From the NCBI GenBank assembly GCA_022768865.1, contig JALELH010000024.1:40028-104027 (forward strand): DNA of 64,000 bases. Reading direction: 5' to 3'. Positions 9,728 to 18,843 of the stretch are shown here, one piece after another. Source of the DNA: Spirochaetia bacterium (GTDB lineage: Bacteria > Spirochaetota > Spirochaetia > Treponematales > Treponemataceae). The stretch's first letter is position 1. Every line of letters starts with the position of its first letter. Below the pieces are notes generated by a model. It searched no databases and was not told where the DNA came from. It saw only the letters and a program-made list of their open reading frames with translations. Both the position numbers and the translations under genes were made by a program.

Positions 9728-9782
9728 ACTTTGTAAAATTCAGAATTAATATAATTCTGTTCTTTTACAAAGTATTTTTTTT
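9728..9782 (+). terminator. Hairpin plus T-run between galT and asnA
   Basis: ACTTTGTAAAA (9728-9738) pairs with TTTTACAAAGT (9763-9773), with an inner AGAATT/AATTCT hairpin in the loop, followed by about eight T. It probably ends the galT transcript; because it lies only 40 bases before asnA, a role as an asnA leader attenuator cannot be excluded. Confidence 0.65.
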
Positions 9783-9822
9783 ATGATAATATCTTCTATC
9801 TATTATCCTTGGGGTTACACTT

Positions 9823-10860
9823 ATGTCTAAATTATTTGTTCCAGAAAACTATAAGCCTTTACTCAGCGTAAAGGAAACTGAAAAAGCCATTGTTTTATTA
9901 AAAGATTTTTTCCAGCTTGCACTTTCTACTGAATTAAGCCTTACACGCGTTACGGCTCCTCTTTTTGTTAAAAGCGGAACTGGCCTTAATGATGACCTTA
10001 ACGGCGTTGAACGTCCTGTAAAGTTTCCTGTAAAGGATATGAATGAAACTCAGGTAGAAATTGTTCATTCCCTTGCCAAGTGGAAGCGTTTAAAGGTTAC
10101 GGAACTTGGCCTTGAAAGCGGTTTTGGAATTTACACAGACATGAATGCAATCCGTGCAGACGAAGAACTTGATAACCTTCATTCCCTTTATGTTGACCAG
10201 TGGGACTGGTGCATGCGCATAGAAGAAAAAGACCGCAGTGTAGAATACTTGAAGGAAATCGTAAAGAAAATATACCGCGTCCTTAAGCAGACAGAGTTCT
10301 TTGTCTATGACCGCTACGAAAACATTAAGCCTTGCCTTCCTGCAGAAATTACATTTGTTCATGCTGATGATTTAGTTAAAATGTATCCTGGCATGTCTCC
10401 AAAAGAAAGGGAAACTGCATTCTGTAAGGAACACGGTGCAATTTTTATCATTGGTATTGGCGGCAAGCTTTCAGACGGAACAATCCACGATGGCCGTGCA
10501 CCAGACTACGACGACTGGATTACTTTGGGCAGCGATGGCAAGCCGGGACTTAACGGTGACCTTATGGTATGGAATCCTGTGCTTAACTGTGCAATGGAAC
10601 TTTCTTCTATGGGTATCCGCGTAAACAAGGAAAGCCTTGTTGCTCAGCTAAAAGAACGCGGCTGCCCTGAACGTGCTGAACTTTCTTTCCATAAGAAACT
10701 TTTAAACGGAGAACTTGTTCAGACTCTTGGCGGTGGAATAGGTCAGTCTCGTCTTTGCATGTACTTCCTTAGAAAGGCACACATCGGAGAAACGCAGGTA
10801 AGCCTGTGGTCCGATGAAATGCTTAAGGAATGCGAAGCAAATAATATTGCAATTCTTTAA
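9823..10860 (+). CDS. asnA: Aspartate--ammonia ligase (asparagine synthetase A)
   Basis: 345 residues, slightly longer than the E. coli enzyme. It has a class II aminoacyl-tRNA-synthetase-like fold with the typical SLTRVTAPLFVKSGTGLNDDLNGVE opening, the VDQWDWCMRI segment, the DDWITLGSDG segment and the C-terminal GGGIGQSRLCMYFLRKAHIGE motif. It makes asparagine from aspartate, ATP and ammonia. The next gene follows within 10 bases, so they are probably co-transcribed. Confidence 0.95.
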   Translation: MSKLFVPENYKPLLSVKETEKAIVLLKDFFQLALSTELSLTRVTAPLFVKSGTGLNDDLNGVERPVKFPVKDMNETQVEIVHSLAKWKRLKVTELGLESGFGIYTDMNAIRADEELDNLHSLYVDQWDWCMRIEEKDRSVEYLKEIVKKIYRVLKQTEFFVYDRYENIKPCLPAEITFVHADDLVKMYPGMSPKERETAFCKEHGAIFIIGIGGKLSDGTIHDGRAPDYDDWITLGSDGKPGLNGDLMVWNPVLNCAMELSSMGIRVNKESLVAQLKERGCPERAELSFHKKLLNGELVQTLGGGIGQSRLCMYFLRKAHIGETQVSLWSDEMLKECEANNIAIL

Positions 10861-10869
10861 TTGAAGTTT

Positions 10870-11859
10870 ATGGAAAGCAAAGAATACAGTTTTTCTATTG
10901 ATGCAATTTTCAAAAACCTTCCCACATTCAAGGAAAAAGGCATTACTGTCCTTACGATAGATGATGTAAAGTTTTCTTCTGATAAGGAAGGTATTTTAAA
11001 GCTTATTGACGCAATAAAAAAATATTGTCCGGATCTTTTCCTTTCCATTTTAATTAATCCGAAGATAATTGATAAAAGTCTTGTTGCTGCCCTTTCTGAA
11101 ATCTATTGTTCCATAGAAATTGAACTTGAAGGTACGGAAAAAAACGGCACACTTCTGTTTGATAAAAAGTTTTATTCTGCCAAGGCAAATGTTTTAAACG
11201 ATGCAGGTCTGGTTTTTGGATTCAATATGGCGTGGGGAATGCAGGACGGTGACACATTTAAACTTTTTCGGGATCGCCTTGATTTTGCTGTAACTCTTTA
11301 TCCTAACCACATTGATTTTGATCAGCTTGAAAAGGTTCCCTATGAGGATCCTGTTCCTTCGGGCGTGTATTCTTCCAAGGATATGGATTTTTCAAGGGGA
11401 ATGGCTTTTGCCTGCAAGGTTTTTTACAGCCAGGGCAGGGCAGTAACCTGGTTTAATTCTGTGCTTAAGGCATTAAAGATAAATGCTACAAGTTTTTTTG
11501 CAGACTTTGAAGAATTCCAGCAGTGCAACAACTGTTCTTTTGAAGTTGATTTCGACGTAGAAAAGGCAGGGCATAAGGCAATAGAAAAACTTCAGCTGCT
11601 GTTCCTTGAACAGAAGTTTGAAGAAAAAAACAAGAGCCACCTTTTTGCAGCCGTAAATGATATTGTCAGAATTAACGGTGCTTTCAGCAGATGTTCTTTT
11701 GAAGGCACGGAAGAAGAACTGGAACTTTCCTATAATCCTGAAGATTTGCTTTCTCCGTACAGCCTGAACATTGCAGACTTTGTAGAAAATGTTGCCATGG
11801 AAAGCAGTGCAATCAGGATCTTCGATACGGATGAAGGTCCTGATTTTAAATTCATTTAA
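10870..11859 (+). CDS. Radical-SAM-like TIM-barrel protein without the Fe-S cysteines
   Basis: About 329 residues from the ATG at 10870; a TTG at 10861, directly after the asnA stop, is also possible. The order of segments (TVLTIDDVKF, a partial barrel, then GFNMAWGMQDGDTFKLFRDRLDFAVTLYPNHIDFDQLE and a later catalytic-half-like region) resembles the B12-binding/radical-SAM (DUF4080-like) family. The CxxxCxxC cluster motif is absent, so classic radical chemistry is unlikely. The family assignment is an inference from the pattern alone. It is probably translated with asnA. Confidence 0.6.
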   Translation: MESKEYSFSIDAIFKNLPTFKEKGITVLTIDDVKFSSDKEGILKLIDAIKKYCPDLFLSILINPKIIDKSLVAALSEIYCSIEIELEGTEKNGTLLFDKKFYSAKANVLNDAGLVFGFNMAWGMQDGDTFKLFRDRLDFAVTLYPNHIDFDQLEKVPYEDPVPSGVYSSKDMDFSRGMAFACKVFYSQGRAVTWFNSVLKALKINATSFFADFEEFQQCNNCSFEVDFDVEKAGHKAIEKLQLLFLEQKFEEKNKSHLFAAVNDIVRINGAFSRCSFEGTEEELELSYNPEDLLSPYSLNIADFVENVAMESSAIRIFDTDEGPDFKFI

Positions 11860-11881
11860 TTTAATCTGATTTAATTAAACT

Positions 11882-12829
11882 TTATTCTGCTTCTTTTTCA
11901 ACCCAGCGGTTGTAAATGTTTGCAAGGATGGCGCCTGAAATATTGTGCCATACGCTGAATATGGCTCCAGGAACTGTTGCCATTGATAAAGCCTTGAATG
12001 CTGTTCCTGCAAGGGATGTGGCAAGGCCTGAATTCTGCATGCCGATTTCTACAGACAAAGCCTTTGTTTTTGCAGCATTAAGTCTAAGCACTTTTCCAAG
12101 ACCGAATCCGCAGGCATATCCCAAAAGATTGTGAAGGATAACTACTGCAAAGATAATTGCACCTGTAGAAAGAATTTTTTCGCTGTTGTGGGAAACTACA
12201 CATGCAACGATTAAACAGATGGCAATTACGGAAATACAAGGTAAAAGAGAAACCATTTTCTGTGTAAACTTTCCAAAGAATTTGTTGATGATGAATCCAA
12301 GAGAAATAGGAATAATTACAACTTTTACAATGGAAATGAACATTGCCATGACGTTTACTTCAACTGTAGTTTTTAAAAGTAAATATGTAATTGCCGGTGT
12401 AAGAAGTGGAGCCAGAAGTGTGTTTACGCTTGTCATTCCAACAGAAAGGGGAACGTCACCTTTTGAAAGATATGTAATTACGTTGCTTGAAGTTCCGCCC
12501 GGACATGTTCCTACAAGAACAACACCAGCAAGAAGGCCTGCATCAAGATTAAAAATCTTTCCTAAAGCAAAGGCAAGAAGAGGCATGATTGTAAACTGAG
12601 CAACGCAGCCGATAATTACATCACGAGGACGCGTAAAGACAACTGCAAAATCAGAAAGCTTAAGTGTAAGTCCCATGCCAAACATAACGATCATCAGAAG
12701 CCAGTTAATCCATGTTGTCTTAATCCATGTGCCTGAAACAGGAACAAAAAGCGCAAGAACAGTTACTGCAAGGACAATAAGAGCCATGAATTTGCCAAAA
12801 AAGTTACTGATTTTTTCAATAATGTTCAT
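11882..12829 (-). CDS. Bile acid:sodium symporter family (BASS) transporter
   Basis: 315 residues with nine or ten predicted membrane helices. The family signatures are MFGMGLTLKLSDF near residue 50 and GTCPGGTSSNVITYLSKGDVPLSVGMTSVNTLLAP near residues 107-140, with the second half ending in SVEIGMQNSGLATSLA. Bacterial members carry small organic anions (for example pantoate or pyruvate) with sodium; the substrate here cannot be told. It is a single gene, convergent with the gene ending at 11859. Confidence 0.9.
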   Translation of the reverse strand: MNIIEKISNFFGKFMALIVLAVTVLALFVPVSGTWIKTTWINWLLMIVMFGMGLTLKLSDFAVVFTRPRDVIIGCVAQFTIMPLLAFALGKIFNLDAGLLAGVVLVGTCPGGTSSNVITYLSKGDVPLSVGMTSVNTLLAPLLTPAITYLLLKTTVEVNVMAMFISIVKVVIIPISLGFIINKFFGKFTQKMVSLLPCISVIAICLIVACVVSHNSEKILSTGAIIFAVVILHNLLGYACGFGLGKVLRLNAAKTKALSVEIGMQNSGLATSLAGTAFKALSMATVPGAIFSVWHNISGAILANIYNRWVEKEAE

Positions 12830-12918
12830 AAAATAACCCCCAAATGAACAAAATAAGTATCTTTAGTCATACTAAAGTTTATTAAGTATTTATTCAATAT
12901 ATAAACAGGGGTAAACGC

Positions 12919-12947
12919 AAAAAAAACTCCCGAAACCTATCGGGAGT
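12919..12947 (-). terminator. Intrinsic terminator at the end of the ABC-transporter/metallohydrolase operon
   Basis: Read on the reverse strand, ACTCCCGA and TCGGGAGT (12926-12933 and 12940-12947) form eight perfect pairs around a 6-base loop, followed by a run of T. It lies about 130 bases after the 13080 gene's stop. Confidence 0.8.
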
Positions 12948-13079
12948 AAAAAAGGAGATTATGAAGAGAAGACCGCTTGTGCATTATCAATCTTCACTAA
13001 TATAACCACCCAGGTTAAAAGTAGTTACAAAAGTTTTTAACTTTTTTTGCAATTTATTAAGATTCCTGCATAACTGCGT

Positions 13080-14180
13080 TTAAAAAGAGAAGTTGCGTTC
13101 CTGGCAGTCGTCATCTGGCGTGTGGAACTTAATTACCTGGTCAAATTCATTCTTTGCACACAGTTTTTCATAGCCCTTGTTAGTCTGATGAACCGGGTAA
13201 ATAATCTGCCTTGCATTCTGAGTATTTACAAGTTTTTGTGCCAGAGTATCTTTTTCTACTGTGCCTGTAAAAATTATTTTTCCGTTCTGGATTAAAATTC
13301 TTTTACTAAGAAGAATTGCCTTTCCGTCTTTTAACTGCGGATTACTTACAAAAATTACGGCATTTGTAAAAACTTCATTTGATGGAATAAGCTTAAGATT
13401 CTTTTTGATTTTGTCCAGTGTCTTTGAAAACCATTTAGCCTGTGTTTTTGAACTGATGCTCGAAATATGATTCATTAAAAAATCATCCGCATAAAACTGA
13501 ACTTTTTTGCTGCCAAGTTTTTCAGTTAAAAAATAAAGAAGTTCAATGCCTCTGCCGTTTTTTGGAACAGGCAAAAGAACCGGCTTGCAGTTTTTTAAGG
13601 CTTTCTTTATATGAAAAATAATTTCATGACACTGCTTTTTATAGGTAAAAGTATTTTCGCCGTATGCACAGTCAACTATGGCAAAATCACTTTTCTGTTT
13701 CCTGATTTTGTCGCAGTTAAAAATCTGAGTGTGTTCAGTGTAGTCACCTGTATAAAAGACAGTGCGTTTCTGGTCTGTAAACTTTAACTTTATGGAAACA
13801 CCTCCAAGACAGTGGCCGCTTCTTCCGTATTCAATCTTTATGCCAAAACGGTTTTCATTCTGCAGTTTGTTCCATTGCTCAAGGTATATTTTATTGGGAA
13901 TCTGAAAGGAAATATTTTCGAAGGTTTCTTTTGTTGCAACAACGGCTCCGTTAAAACCCTGTGCGTAAATCCATTCCAGTGCGCCGCAATGATCTGCATG
14001 GGAATGAGAAATAAAAATAACTTTAAGGCGCTCAATTTCATCCTTGGATAAGCGCGGGTTTGGATTTTCCCTGTCTTCTGCAATAATTCCGCAGTCAAGC
14101 AAAAATGTATTCTGCCCGTCGTCTATGCAAAAACAATTGCGTCCGTGTTCACCTTTACCGCCTGCTGCATGTATTTTCAT
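13080..14180 (-). CDS. MBL-fold, beta-CASP-like metallohydrolase
   Basis: 366 residues. The metallo-beta-lactamase metal motif HSHADH is at 59-64, followed by YTGDYT, the second metal region. The central segment LLPVPKNGRGIELL and the late IYPVHQ motif match the positions of beta-CASP motifs found in RNase J and CPSF-like nucleases, which suggests RNA or DNA as substrate. The start lies 3 bases after the stop of the permease gene, so the gene is at the end of the ABC-importer operon. Why such an enzyme is co-transcribed with an importer is not clear. Confidence 0.8.
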   Translation of the reverse strand: MKIHAAGGKGEHGRNCFCIDDGQNTFLLDCGIIAEDRENPNPRLSKDEIERLKVIFISHSHADHCGALEWIYAQGFNGAVVATKETFENISFQIPNKIYLEQWNKLQNENRFGIKIEYGRSGHCLGGVSIKLKFTDQKRTVFYTGDYTEHTQIFNCDKIRKQKSDFAIVDCAYGENTFTYKKQCHEIIFHIKKALKNCKPVLLPVPKNGRGIELLYFLTEKLGSKKVQFYADDFLMNHISSISSKTQAKWFSKTLDKIKKNLKLIPSNEVFTNAVIFVSNPQLKDGKAILLSKRILIQNGKIIFTGTVEKDTLAQKLVNTQNARQIIYPVHQTNKGYEKLCAKNEFDQVIKFHTPDDDCQERNFSF

Positions 14181-14183
14181 TTT

Positions 14184-15824
14184 CTATTTCTTCCTCTTTG
14201 TAAAATAATTCAAAACCAGCAATGCCGTTGTAGTAAAAAGCACGCAGATTACTGCCATTGCCATTCCGCTTGAAACGCTGCCCTGTTCAAATTCCCTTGT
14301 AATAAAAGTAGAAACAACAAGAACGTTAGGAGGCGCAATTAAACTTGCCGTAACAAGTTCACGGAATGAAATTATAAAAGTCATCATCCAGCCCACTGCA
14401 ATGCCGCTCATAATCAATGGCAGCGTAATCTTTCTGAATAAAAAACTATTGCTTGCGCCAAAAACTTTACCTGCACTTATTAAATTACCGGAAATCTGGC
14501 TTAAAGATGAATTTACATATTGAATAGTGTAGGGCAAAAATAAAACCACGTAAGCAAGAACCATAATTCCCATAGTGTTGTAAAGTGGAACCACTTTATA
14601 AAGCCTGTTCCAGAAAATCATTATTCCTAAAACCAGAACAATGCCCGGAAGCATTTCAGGCAAAAGGCTTATTCCTTCAGTAACTTTTTTTAATTTAGAT
14701 TTTGAGTTGAATATTGTAATGCAAATCAGCGTTCCTAAAACTGCACATATTGTTGCAGAAACAACCGCAAGAAAAAGACTGTTTAGCAGGGCTTTTATTG
14801 CTTTCTGGTTTTCTGTAAAAAGCATAACATAGTTCATAAAACTGAAGTTGCCTGCTTTTAAGCCAAAGCCCTGCAATTTAATCAGCGAAGTAGAAATTAT
14901 AGAAAAATAGGGAATAATAATTGCAAAGAAAATTACAACAACGATATAGATTTTACAAATTAAGGACGGCAGGAATTTCAGCTTTTTATACCCTGTCCTT
15001 GCCGTGCGTGTTCCAACCAGGTTCCATCTGGACTTTTCTGTAATAAGGTTTTGCATTGCCCACATAAAAATACAAATCAATGTAAGGACTGCCGACAAAG
15101 CCGACGCCTTGTCAAAATTAACCGGAGCTACTGTTGCATACCTGTGGATCTGAATTGTAAAAACATCAAAACCGATGCGCCTTCCTAAAGTAGCAGGCGT
15201 GCCGTATTCAGACAAAGTTTTTACAAGGACGAGGAGGGCTGCTATGGCATAGTTTCCAAGCAAAAGGGGAATATTCACTTTCCGTAAACGCCTGAAAAAC
15301 TTAGCACCAAAAACTGATGCTGCTTCATCTAAACTCTGGGGAATGTTCAGCATGGCATTTTTTAGCATTGTATACATGAAAGGAAAAACGTGCAGGCTCA
15401 TTACAAGCACAAGGCCTTTAAAAGAAAAAAAGCAGTTTTCCCATCCTTTTGTAAAAGGCAAGAGCTGCTGCAAAAGTCCCCGCTTCTGCATGAATAAAAT
15501 CCATCCCATAGACGCAATGTAAGGCGGCGTCATAAAGGGAATCATAAATACAACGTCTGCAAATTTATATTTTGCAAATGTTGTTTTTGAAAAAATAAAA
15601 GCCAGAGGAAATGCTATCAAAGTAGAAACAATCACAACGCTTATTCCTAAATAAAGGGAATTAAGAATCATCTGGAAGTTTTCTTTTTCTGCCAGCACGC
15701 TCCAGCTTTTATTACCGATGAAAAGCATTGCTACAGGACAAAGAATTAAAACAGCAAGTGCCACCGTTAAAATAGTGAGGATAATTTGATTTTTAATTGT
15801 ACCGGCAGTTTCTGCGTTTTTCAT
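14184..15824 (-). CDS. ABC transporter permease, ferric-iron/aminoethylphosphonate type (two fused permease domains)
   Basis: 546 residues with about twelve membrane helices arranged as two binding-protein-dependent permease domains, as in FbpB/SfuB. Each half has the cytoplasmic EAA-type loop: LDEAASVFGAKFFRRLRKVNIPLLLG in the first half and GKVFGASNSFLFRKITLPL in the second. Both loops bind the ATPase subunit. It is the third gene of a reverse operon (ATPase, binding protein, permease, metallohydrolase). The substrate is set by the binding protein and is either ferric iron or a phosphonate. Confidence 0.92.
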   Translation of the reverse strand: MKNAETAGTIKNQIILTILTVALAVLILCPVAMLFIGNKSWSVLAEKENFQMILNSLYLGISVVIVSTLIAFPLAFIFSKTTFAKYKFADVVFMIPFMTPPYIASMGWILFMQKRGLLQQLLPFTKGWENCFFSFKGLVLVMSLHVFPFMYTMLKNAMLNIPQSLDEAASVFGAKFFRRLRKVNIPLLLGNYAIAALLVLVKTLSEYGTPATLGRRIGFDVFTIQIHRYATVAPVNFDKASALSAVLTLICIFMWAMQNLITEKSRWNLVGTRTARTGYKKLKFLPSLICKIYIVVVIFFAIIIPYFSIISTSLIKLQGFGLKAGNFSFMNYVMLFTENQKAIKALLNSLFLAVVSATICAVLGTLICITIFNSKSKLKKVTEGISLLPEMLPGIVLVLGIMIFWNRLYKVVPLYNTMGIMVLAYVVLFLPYTIQYVNSSLSQISGNLISAGKVFGASNSFLFRKITLPLIMSGIAVGWMMTFIISFRELVTASLIAPPNVLVVSTFITREFEQGSVSSGMAMAVICVLFTTTALLVLNYFTKRKK

Positions 15825-15838
15825 TCTATGTCCTTGTT

Positions 15839-16852
15839 TTACTTACAAAGATTGTTAATTTTAGCTGCACTTTCTGATGCAATAGACATCATTTTGTTCC
15901 AGTCGCATTCAATCTGCGGAACGTCTTCTAGGTTTGTGCGTCCGTCGCATTTAACGTCATTGCGGCCTGGAAGAAGATATGCTTTTGCAACAAGCTGCTG
16001 TGCTTCATCGGTGAAAAGGTAGTCAATAAAAGCCTTTGCATTTTCTGAGTTTGGTGCAGTTTTCAAAATCATGGCCGGACGAGGGTTTACAACTGTTCCG
16101 CCGGCAGGATAATAAATCTTGAGCGGTTCACCTTTTTTCATTGATGAATATGCGTTGTAATCAACACCGGCAACCAGAATTCCTACTTCTCCAGTAGTAA
16201 CGGCAGAAAGGGCAGCCTTGTTGGCTCCAGGAATCGTCATTCCGTTTTTTGCCATTCCTTCAAAAACATCCCAGCCGTATTTGTTCACAAAGCCCGCAAC
16301 AAAGTCCTTGCATGCACCTGATTTTTCAGGGTCTGGAATTGCAAGCTGACCCTTGTATTCTTCTTTTGTTAATCCGTTCCAGTCTTCGTTTAATTCCGGA
16401 ATTACAGTTGTGTTGTAAATTACGCCTACGGCAGAAGCACTGTAGCCAAACAAAGTATTGTCGCCGTCAATCCAGTTTTTGTTGATGCGGCCAGATTCCT
16501 GTGGCTTGTAAGACATTAACTTTCCGCTGTTTTTCATGGAAAGACCGTCAGACCATGATGCAAGGATTACAACATCAGCAATTGGATTTGAACTTTCTGC
16601 TTCAAGGCGGGCTAAGATTTCTCCTGTTGTTCCCTGAAACTGTTCTACCTGAACGCCTGTTTTTGCAGTAAAACCTGCAGCAATTTTGTCTGCAAGGCCT
16701 GCCGGACTTGGCATGTAAACAGTAACTTTGCCGGAAAGCTTTTTTTCTTCTGCATCAGAAACTTTTGCTGCAGTTTCATTTTTCCTTGCACATGATGTAC
16801 AAGCCAGAACCATTGCCATTGCACCGGCAATAACAGATACTCTTCTTTTCAT
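15839..16852 (-). CDS. ABC transporter substrate-binding lipoprotein, FbpA type
   Basis: 337 residues. The N-terminus MKRRVSVIAGAMAMVLACTSC has a lipoprotein signal with two possible lipid cysteines (C18 and C21). The mature part has the family-1 extracellular-binding pattern (VTVYMPSPAGLADKIAAGF, DVVILASWSDGL, GKLMSYKP, GVIYNT) of ferric-iron and 2-aminoethylphosphonate binding proteins. The paired Tyr ligands that hold iron in FbpA cannot be located with certainty. It lies between the ATPase and permease genes. Confidence 0.9.
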   Translation of the reverse strand: MKRRVSVIAGAMAMVLACTSCARKNETAAKVSDAEEKKLSGKVTVYMPSPAGLADKIAAGFTAKTGVQVEQFQGTTGEILARLEAESSNPIADVVILASWSDGLSMKNSGKLMSYKPQESGRINKNWIDGDNTLFGYSASAVGVIYNTTVIPELNEDWNGLTKEEYKGQLAIPDPEKSGACKDFVAGFVNKYGWDVFEGMAKNGMTIPGANKAALSAVTTGEVGILVAGVDYNAYSSMKKGEPLKIYYPAGGTVVNPRPAMILKTAPNSENAKAFIDYLFTDEAQQLVAKAYLLPGRNDVKCDGRTNLEDVPQIECDWNKMMSIASESAAKINNLCK

Positions 16853-16877
16853 TTTTATCTCCTATAAAAAGTTTCAT

Positions 16878-17834
16878 TTACTTTACGCAGATAATTTCAT
16901 TTGCGGGAACAAAAATATTCACCCTGGAACCGTAACGCAGATTCTTTTTAGAAAAGCAAGTCCAGTTAAAGCCTTTATATTTTGTCTTCAGCTTATATTT
17001 GTCTCCAAGAAACTGGCTTCCTTCTACGGCAACTTCAAAGCCTTTTGTATTTCCGCATTCTTCAAGGGTAATGCTTTCCGGGCGGAACATGTGTTCTTCG
17101 TCAATCCAGTTGGACTTGCCTATAAAACTTGCCACAAACTTAGAAGACGGTGCATTGTAAATATTTTCCGGACTGTCGTATTGCAGAACATGACCGCCGT
17201 TCATAACTGCAATTTTGCTGGACATGCTCATTGCTTCTTCCTGATCATGGGTTACAAAAACAGAAGTAATGCCAAGGTCAGAAACAATGCCTGTAATTTC
17301 ATTCCGCATTTCTTCACGCAGGATTGCATCCAGAGCAGAAAGTGGTTCATCAAACAAAATGCACTTCGGCTCGTTTACAATGGCACGGGCAAAAGCCACA
17401 CGCTGCTGCTGTCCGCCGGAAAGCTGATTAGGGTAAGTTTTTTTATAGTCTTCAAGATGAACTGCCTTTAAAGCATCCGTAACTTTTGCTTCAAGTCCCT
17501 GTGTTTTATGCTTTGCCTTTAAGCCAAAAGCTACGTTTTCAAAAACCGTCATGTGCGGCCACAATGCAAAGTCCTGAAATACAAAACTTAAATTTCGCTT
17601 TTCGCTTGGAACATTTATTTTATCCCTGCTGCTGAAAATACATTTATCATCAAAATATATTTCTCCGCTATCTGGTGTTTCAAGGCCTGCAATCATTCTT
17701 AGCAGGGTAGTTTTACCGCAGCCGGAAGAGCCTAAAAGAGTTGTAAAGGATTTGTCTTCAATTTCAAGACTGATATTGTCCAGAACTTTCTTTTGATTAA
17801 AGGATTTGGAAATATTATTCAGAAGAATTTTCAT
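16878..17834 (-). CDS. ABC transporter ATP-binding protein, FbpC/PotA type
   Basis: 318 residues. Walker A GSSGCGKT at 35-42, the Q-loop QDFALWPHMTVFEN, signature LSGGQQQR at 138-145, Walker B ILFDEPLSALD at 159-169, and the H-loop VTHDQEEAMS are all intact. The C-terminal 70 residues form a TOBE-like extension common in iron and polyamine importers. It is the first gene of the reverse operon and has the longest upstream spacer (124 bases), where a promoter is expected. Confidence 0.95.
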   Translation of the reverse strand: MKILLNNISKSFNQKKVLDNISLEIEDKSFTTLLGSSGCGKTTLLRMIAGLETPDSGEIYFDDKCIFSSRDKINVPSEKRNLSFVFQDFALWPHMTVFENVAFGLKAKHKTQGLEAKVTDALKAVHLEDYKKTYPNQLSGGQQQRVAFARAIVNEPKCILFDEPLSALDAILREEMRNEITGIVSDLGITSVFVTHDQEEAMSMSSKIAVMNGGHVLQYDSPENIYNAPSSKFVASFIGKSNWIDEEHMFRPESITLEECGNTKGFEVAVEGSQFLGDKYKLKTKYKGFNWTCFSKKNLRYGSRVNIFVPANEIICVK

Positions 17835-17958
17835 AACAGCAAGGCTACAGGAAAGCCATTATGTTATGATTAAGTTTATGTAAAATTTGTGTAAAGGAGC
17901 TGGCAAAGATAATTATTTTTTTGTTACTTATTGTTGATGTAACTTTACAGTTCTAAAA

Positions 17959-18843
17959 TTAAAAGGGCAAGTCAGCACCAAAATAATCTGAATCTTCATG
18001 TAATTCAAGCGTATTAATTAAAGAACTTTGTAATTCTGGATTTTTGATGCATCTGTTTCTATAGTCATTTTTTATTGCAACGTTTTCAAGTTCCTCACGC
18101 CGTAATTTAGAAATGCCTAGAAAATCAGTTTCTCTTTCAATTCCTAAAAAACGACGTCCTAATAAACTTGCTGCAATCCCTGTAGTGGAACTTCCGGTAA
18201 AGGGATCTAATACCCATGCATTTGTTTGAGTAGAGGCTAAAATAATTCTTGATAAAAGTGGCAGAGGTTTTTGCGTTGGGTGCTTGCCGCAGGATTTTTC
18301 CCATCTTGAAATGGCTGGCAGCTCCCAAACATCACGCATTTGCTTACCGCCGTTGATTTGTTTCATCAGTTCATAATTATAATAATGGGGAATTGATTTA
18401 CTTTTCCTTGCCCACAAAATAAATTCCGTTGAATGAGTAAAATATCTGCAAGAAAGATTTGGCGGTGGGTTTGTCTTTACCCAAGTAACGCAGTTTAAGA
18501 TTTTAAAATCCAGCTGGTTTAACATTTGTGCTACAGAAAAAATGTTGTGATAGGTTCCGCTAACCCAGATTGTGCCGTTATCTTTTAATTTATCCCTGCA
18601 AAGATAAATCCATTTGTAATTGAATTCGTTGTCTTTTTCAAACCCCTGAGATTTATCCCAGTCGCCTTTGTTTACAGAAACCTGCTTGCCGCTTTGAACG
18701 GAAATTCCACCGTTAGAAAGAAAATATGGCGGGTCTGCAAAAATCATATCAAACTTAAATTCAAACTGTGGCAATAATTGCGTGCAGTCGCCTTGTAGAA
18801 GAGTAAAATCGCGGTTTTTAGATTTGTAGAAAGACTGTAGCAT
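17959..18843 (-). CDS. dpnA: GATC-type N6-adenine DNA methyltransferase, DpnA family (M2 of a DpnII-like system)
   Basis: 294 residues. The catalytic DPPY motif is at 37-40, early in the protein (beta-class order), and the AdoMet-binding DPFTGSSTTG motif is at 213-222. Long stretches such as FLSNGGIS...VNKGDWDK, TNPPPNLSCRYFTHSTE and KHPTQKP match the DpnA (M2.DpnII) protein of pneumococcus, which methylates the A of GATC and can act on single-stranded DNA. Its ATG overlaps the stop of the nuclease gene by one base (TGATG), which suggests coupled translation. Confidence 0.92.
   Translation of the reverse strand: MLQSFYKSKNRDFTLLQGDCTQLLPQFEFKFDMIFADPPYFLSNGGISVQSGKQVSVNKGDWDKSQGFEKDNEFNYKWIYLCRDKLKDNGTIWVSGTYHNIFSVAQMLNQLDFKILNCVTWVKTNPPPNLSCRYFTHSTEFILWARKSKSIPHYYNYELMKQINGGKQMRDVWELPAISRWEKSCGKHPTQKPLPLLSRIILASTQTNAWVLDPFTGSSTTGIAASLLGRRFLGIERETDFLGISKLRREELENVAIKNDYRNRCIKNPELQSSLINTLELHEDSDYFGADLPF

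Noticed and set aside
12961..13005. 14-residue mini-ORF with a good AAAGGAG site directly after the hairpin at 12926
   Set aside because: It has no downstream gene on its strand and no sign of conservation within the window; the hairpin is explained as a reverse-strand terminator. A leader peptide or tiny gene is possible but unsupported.
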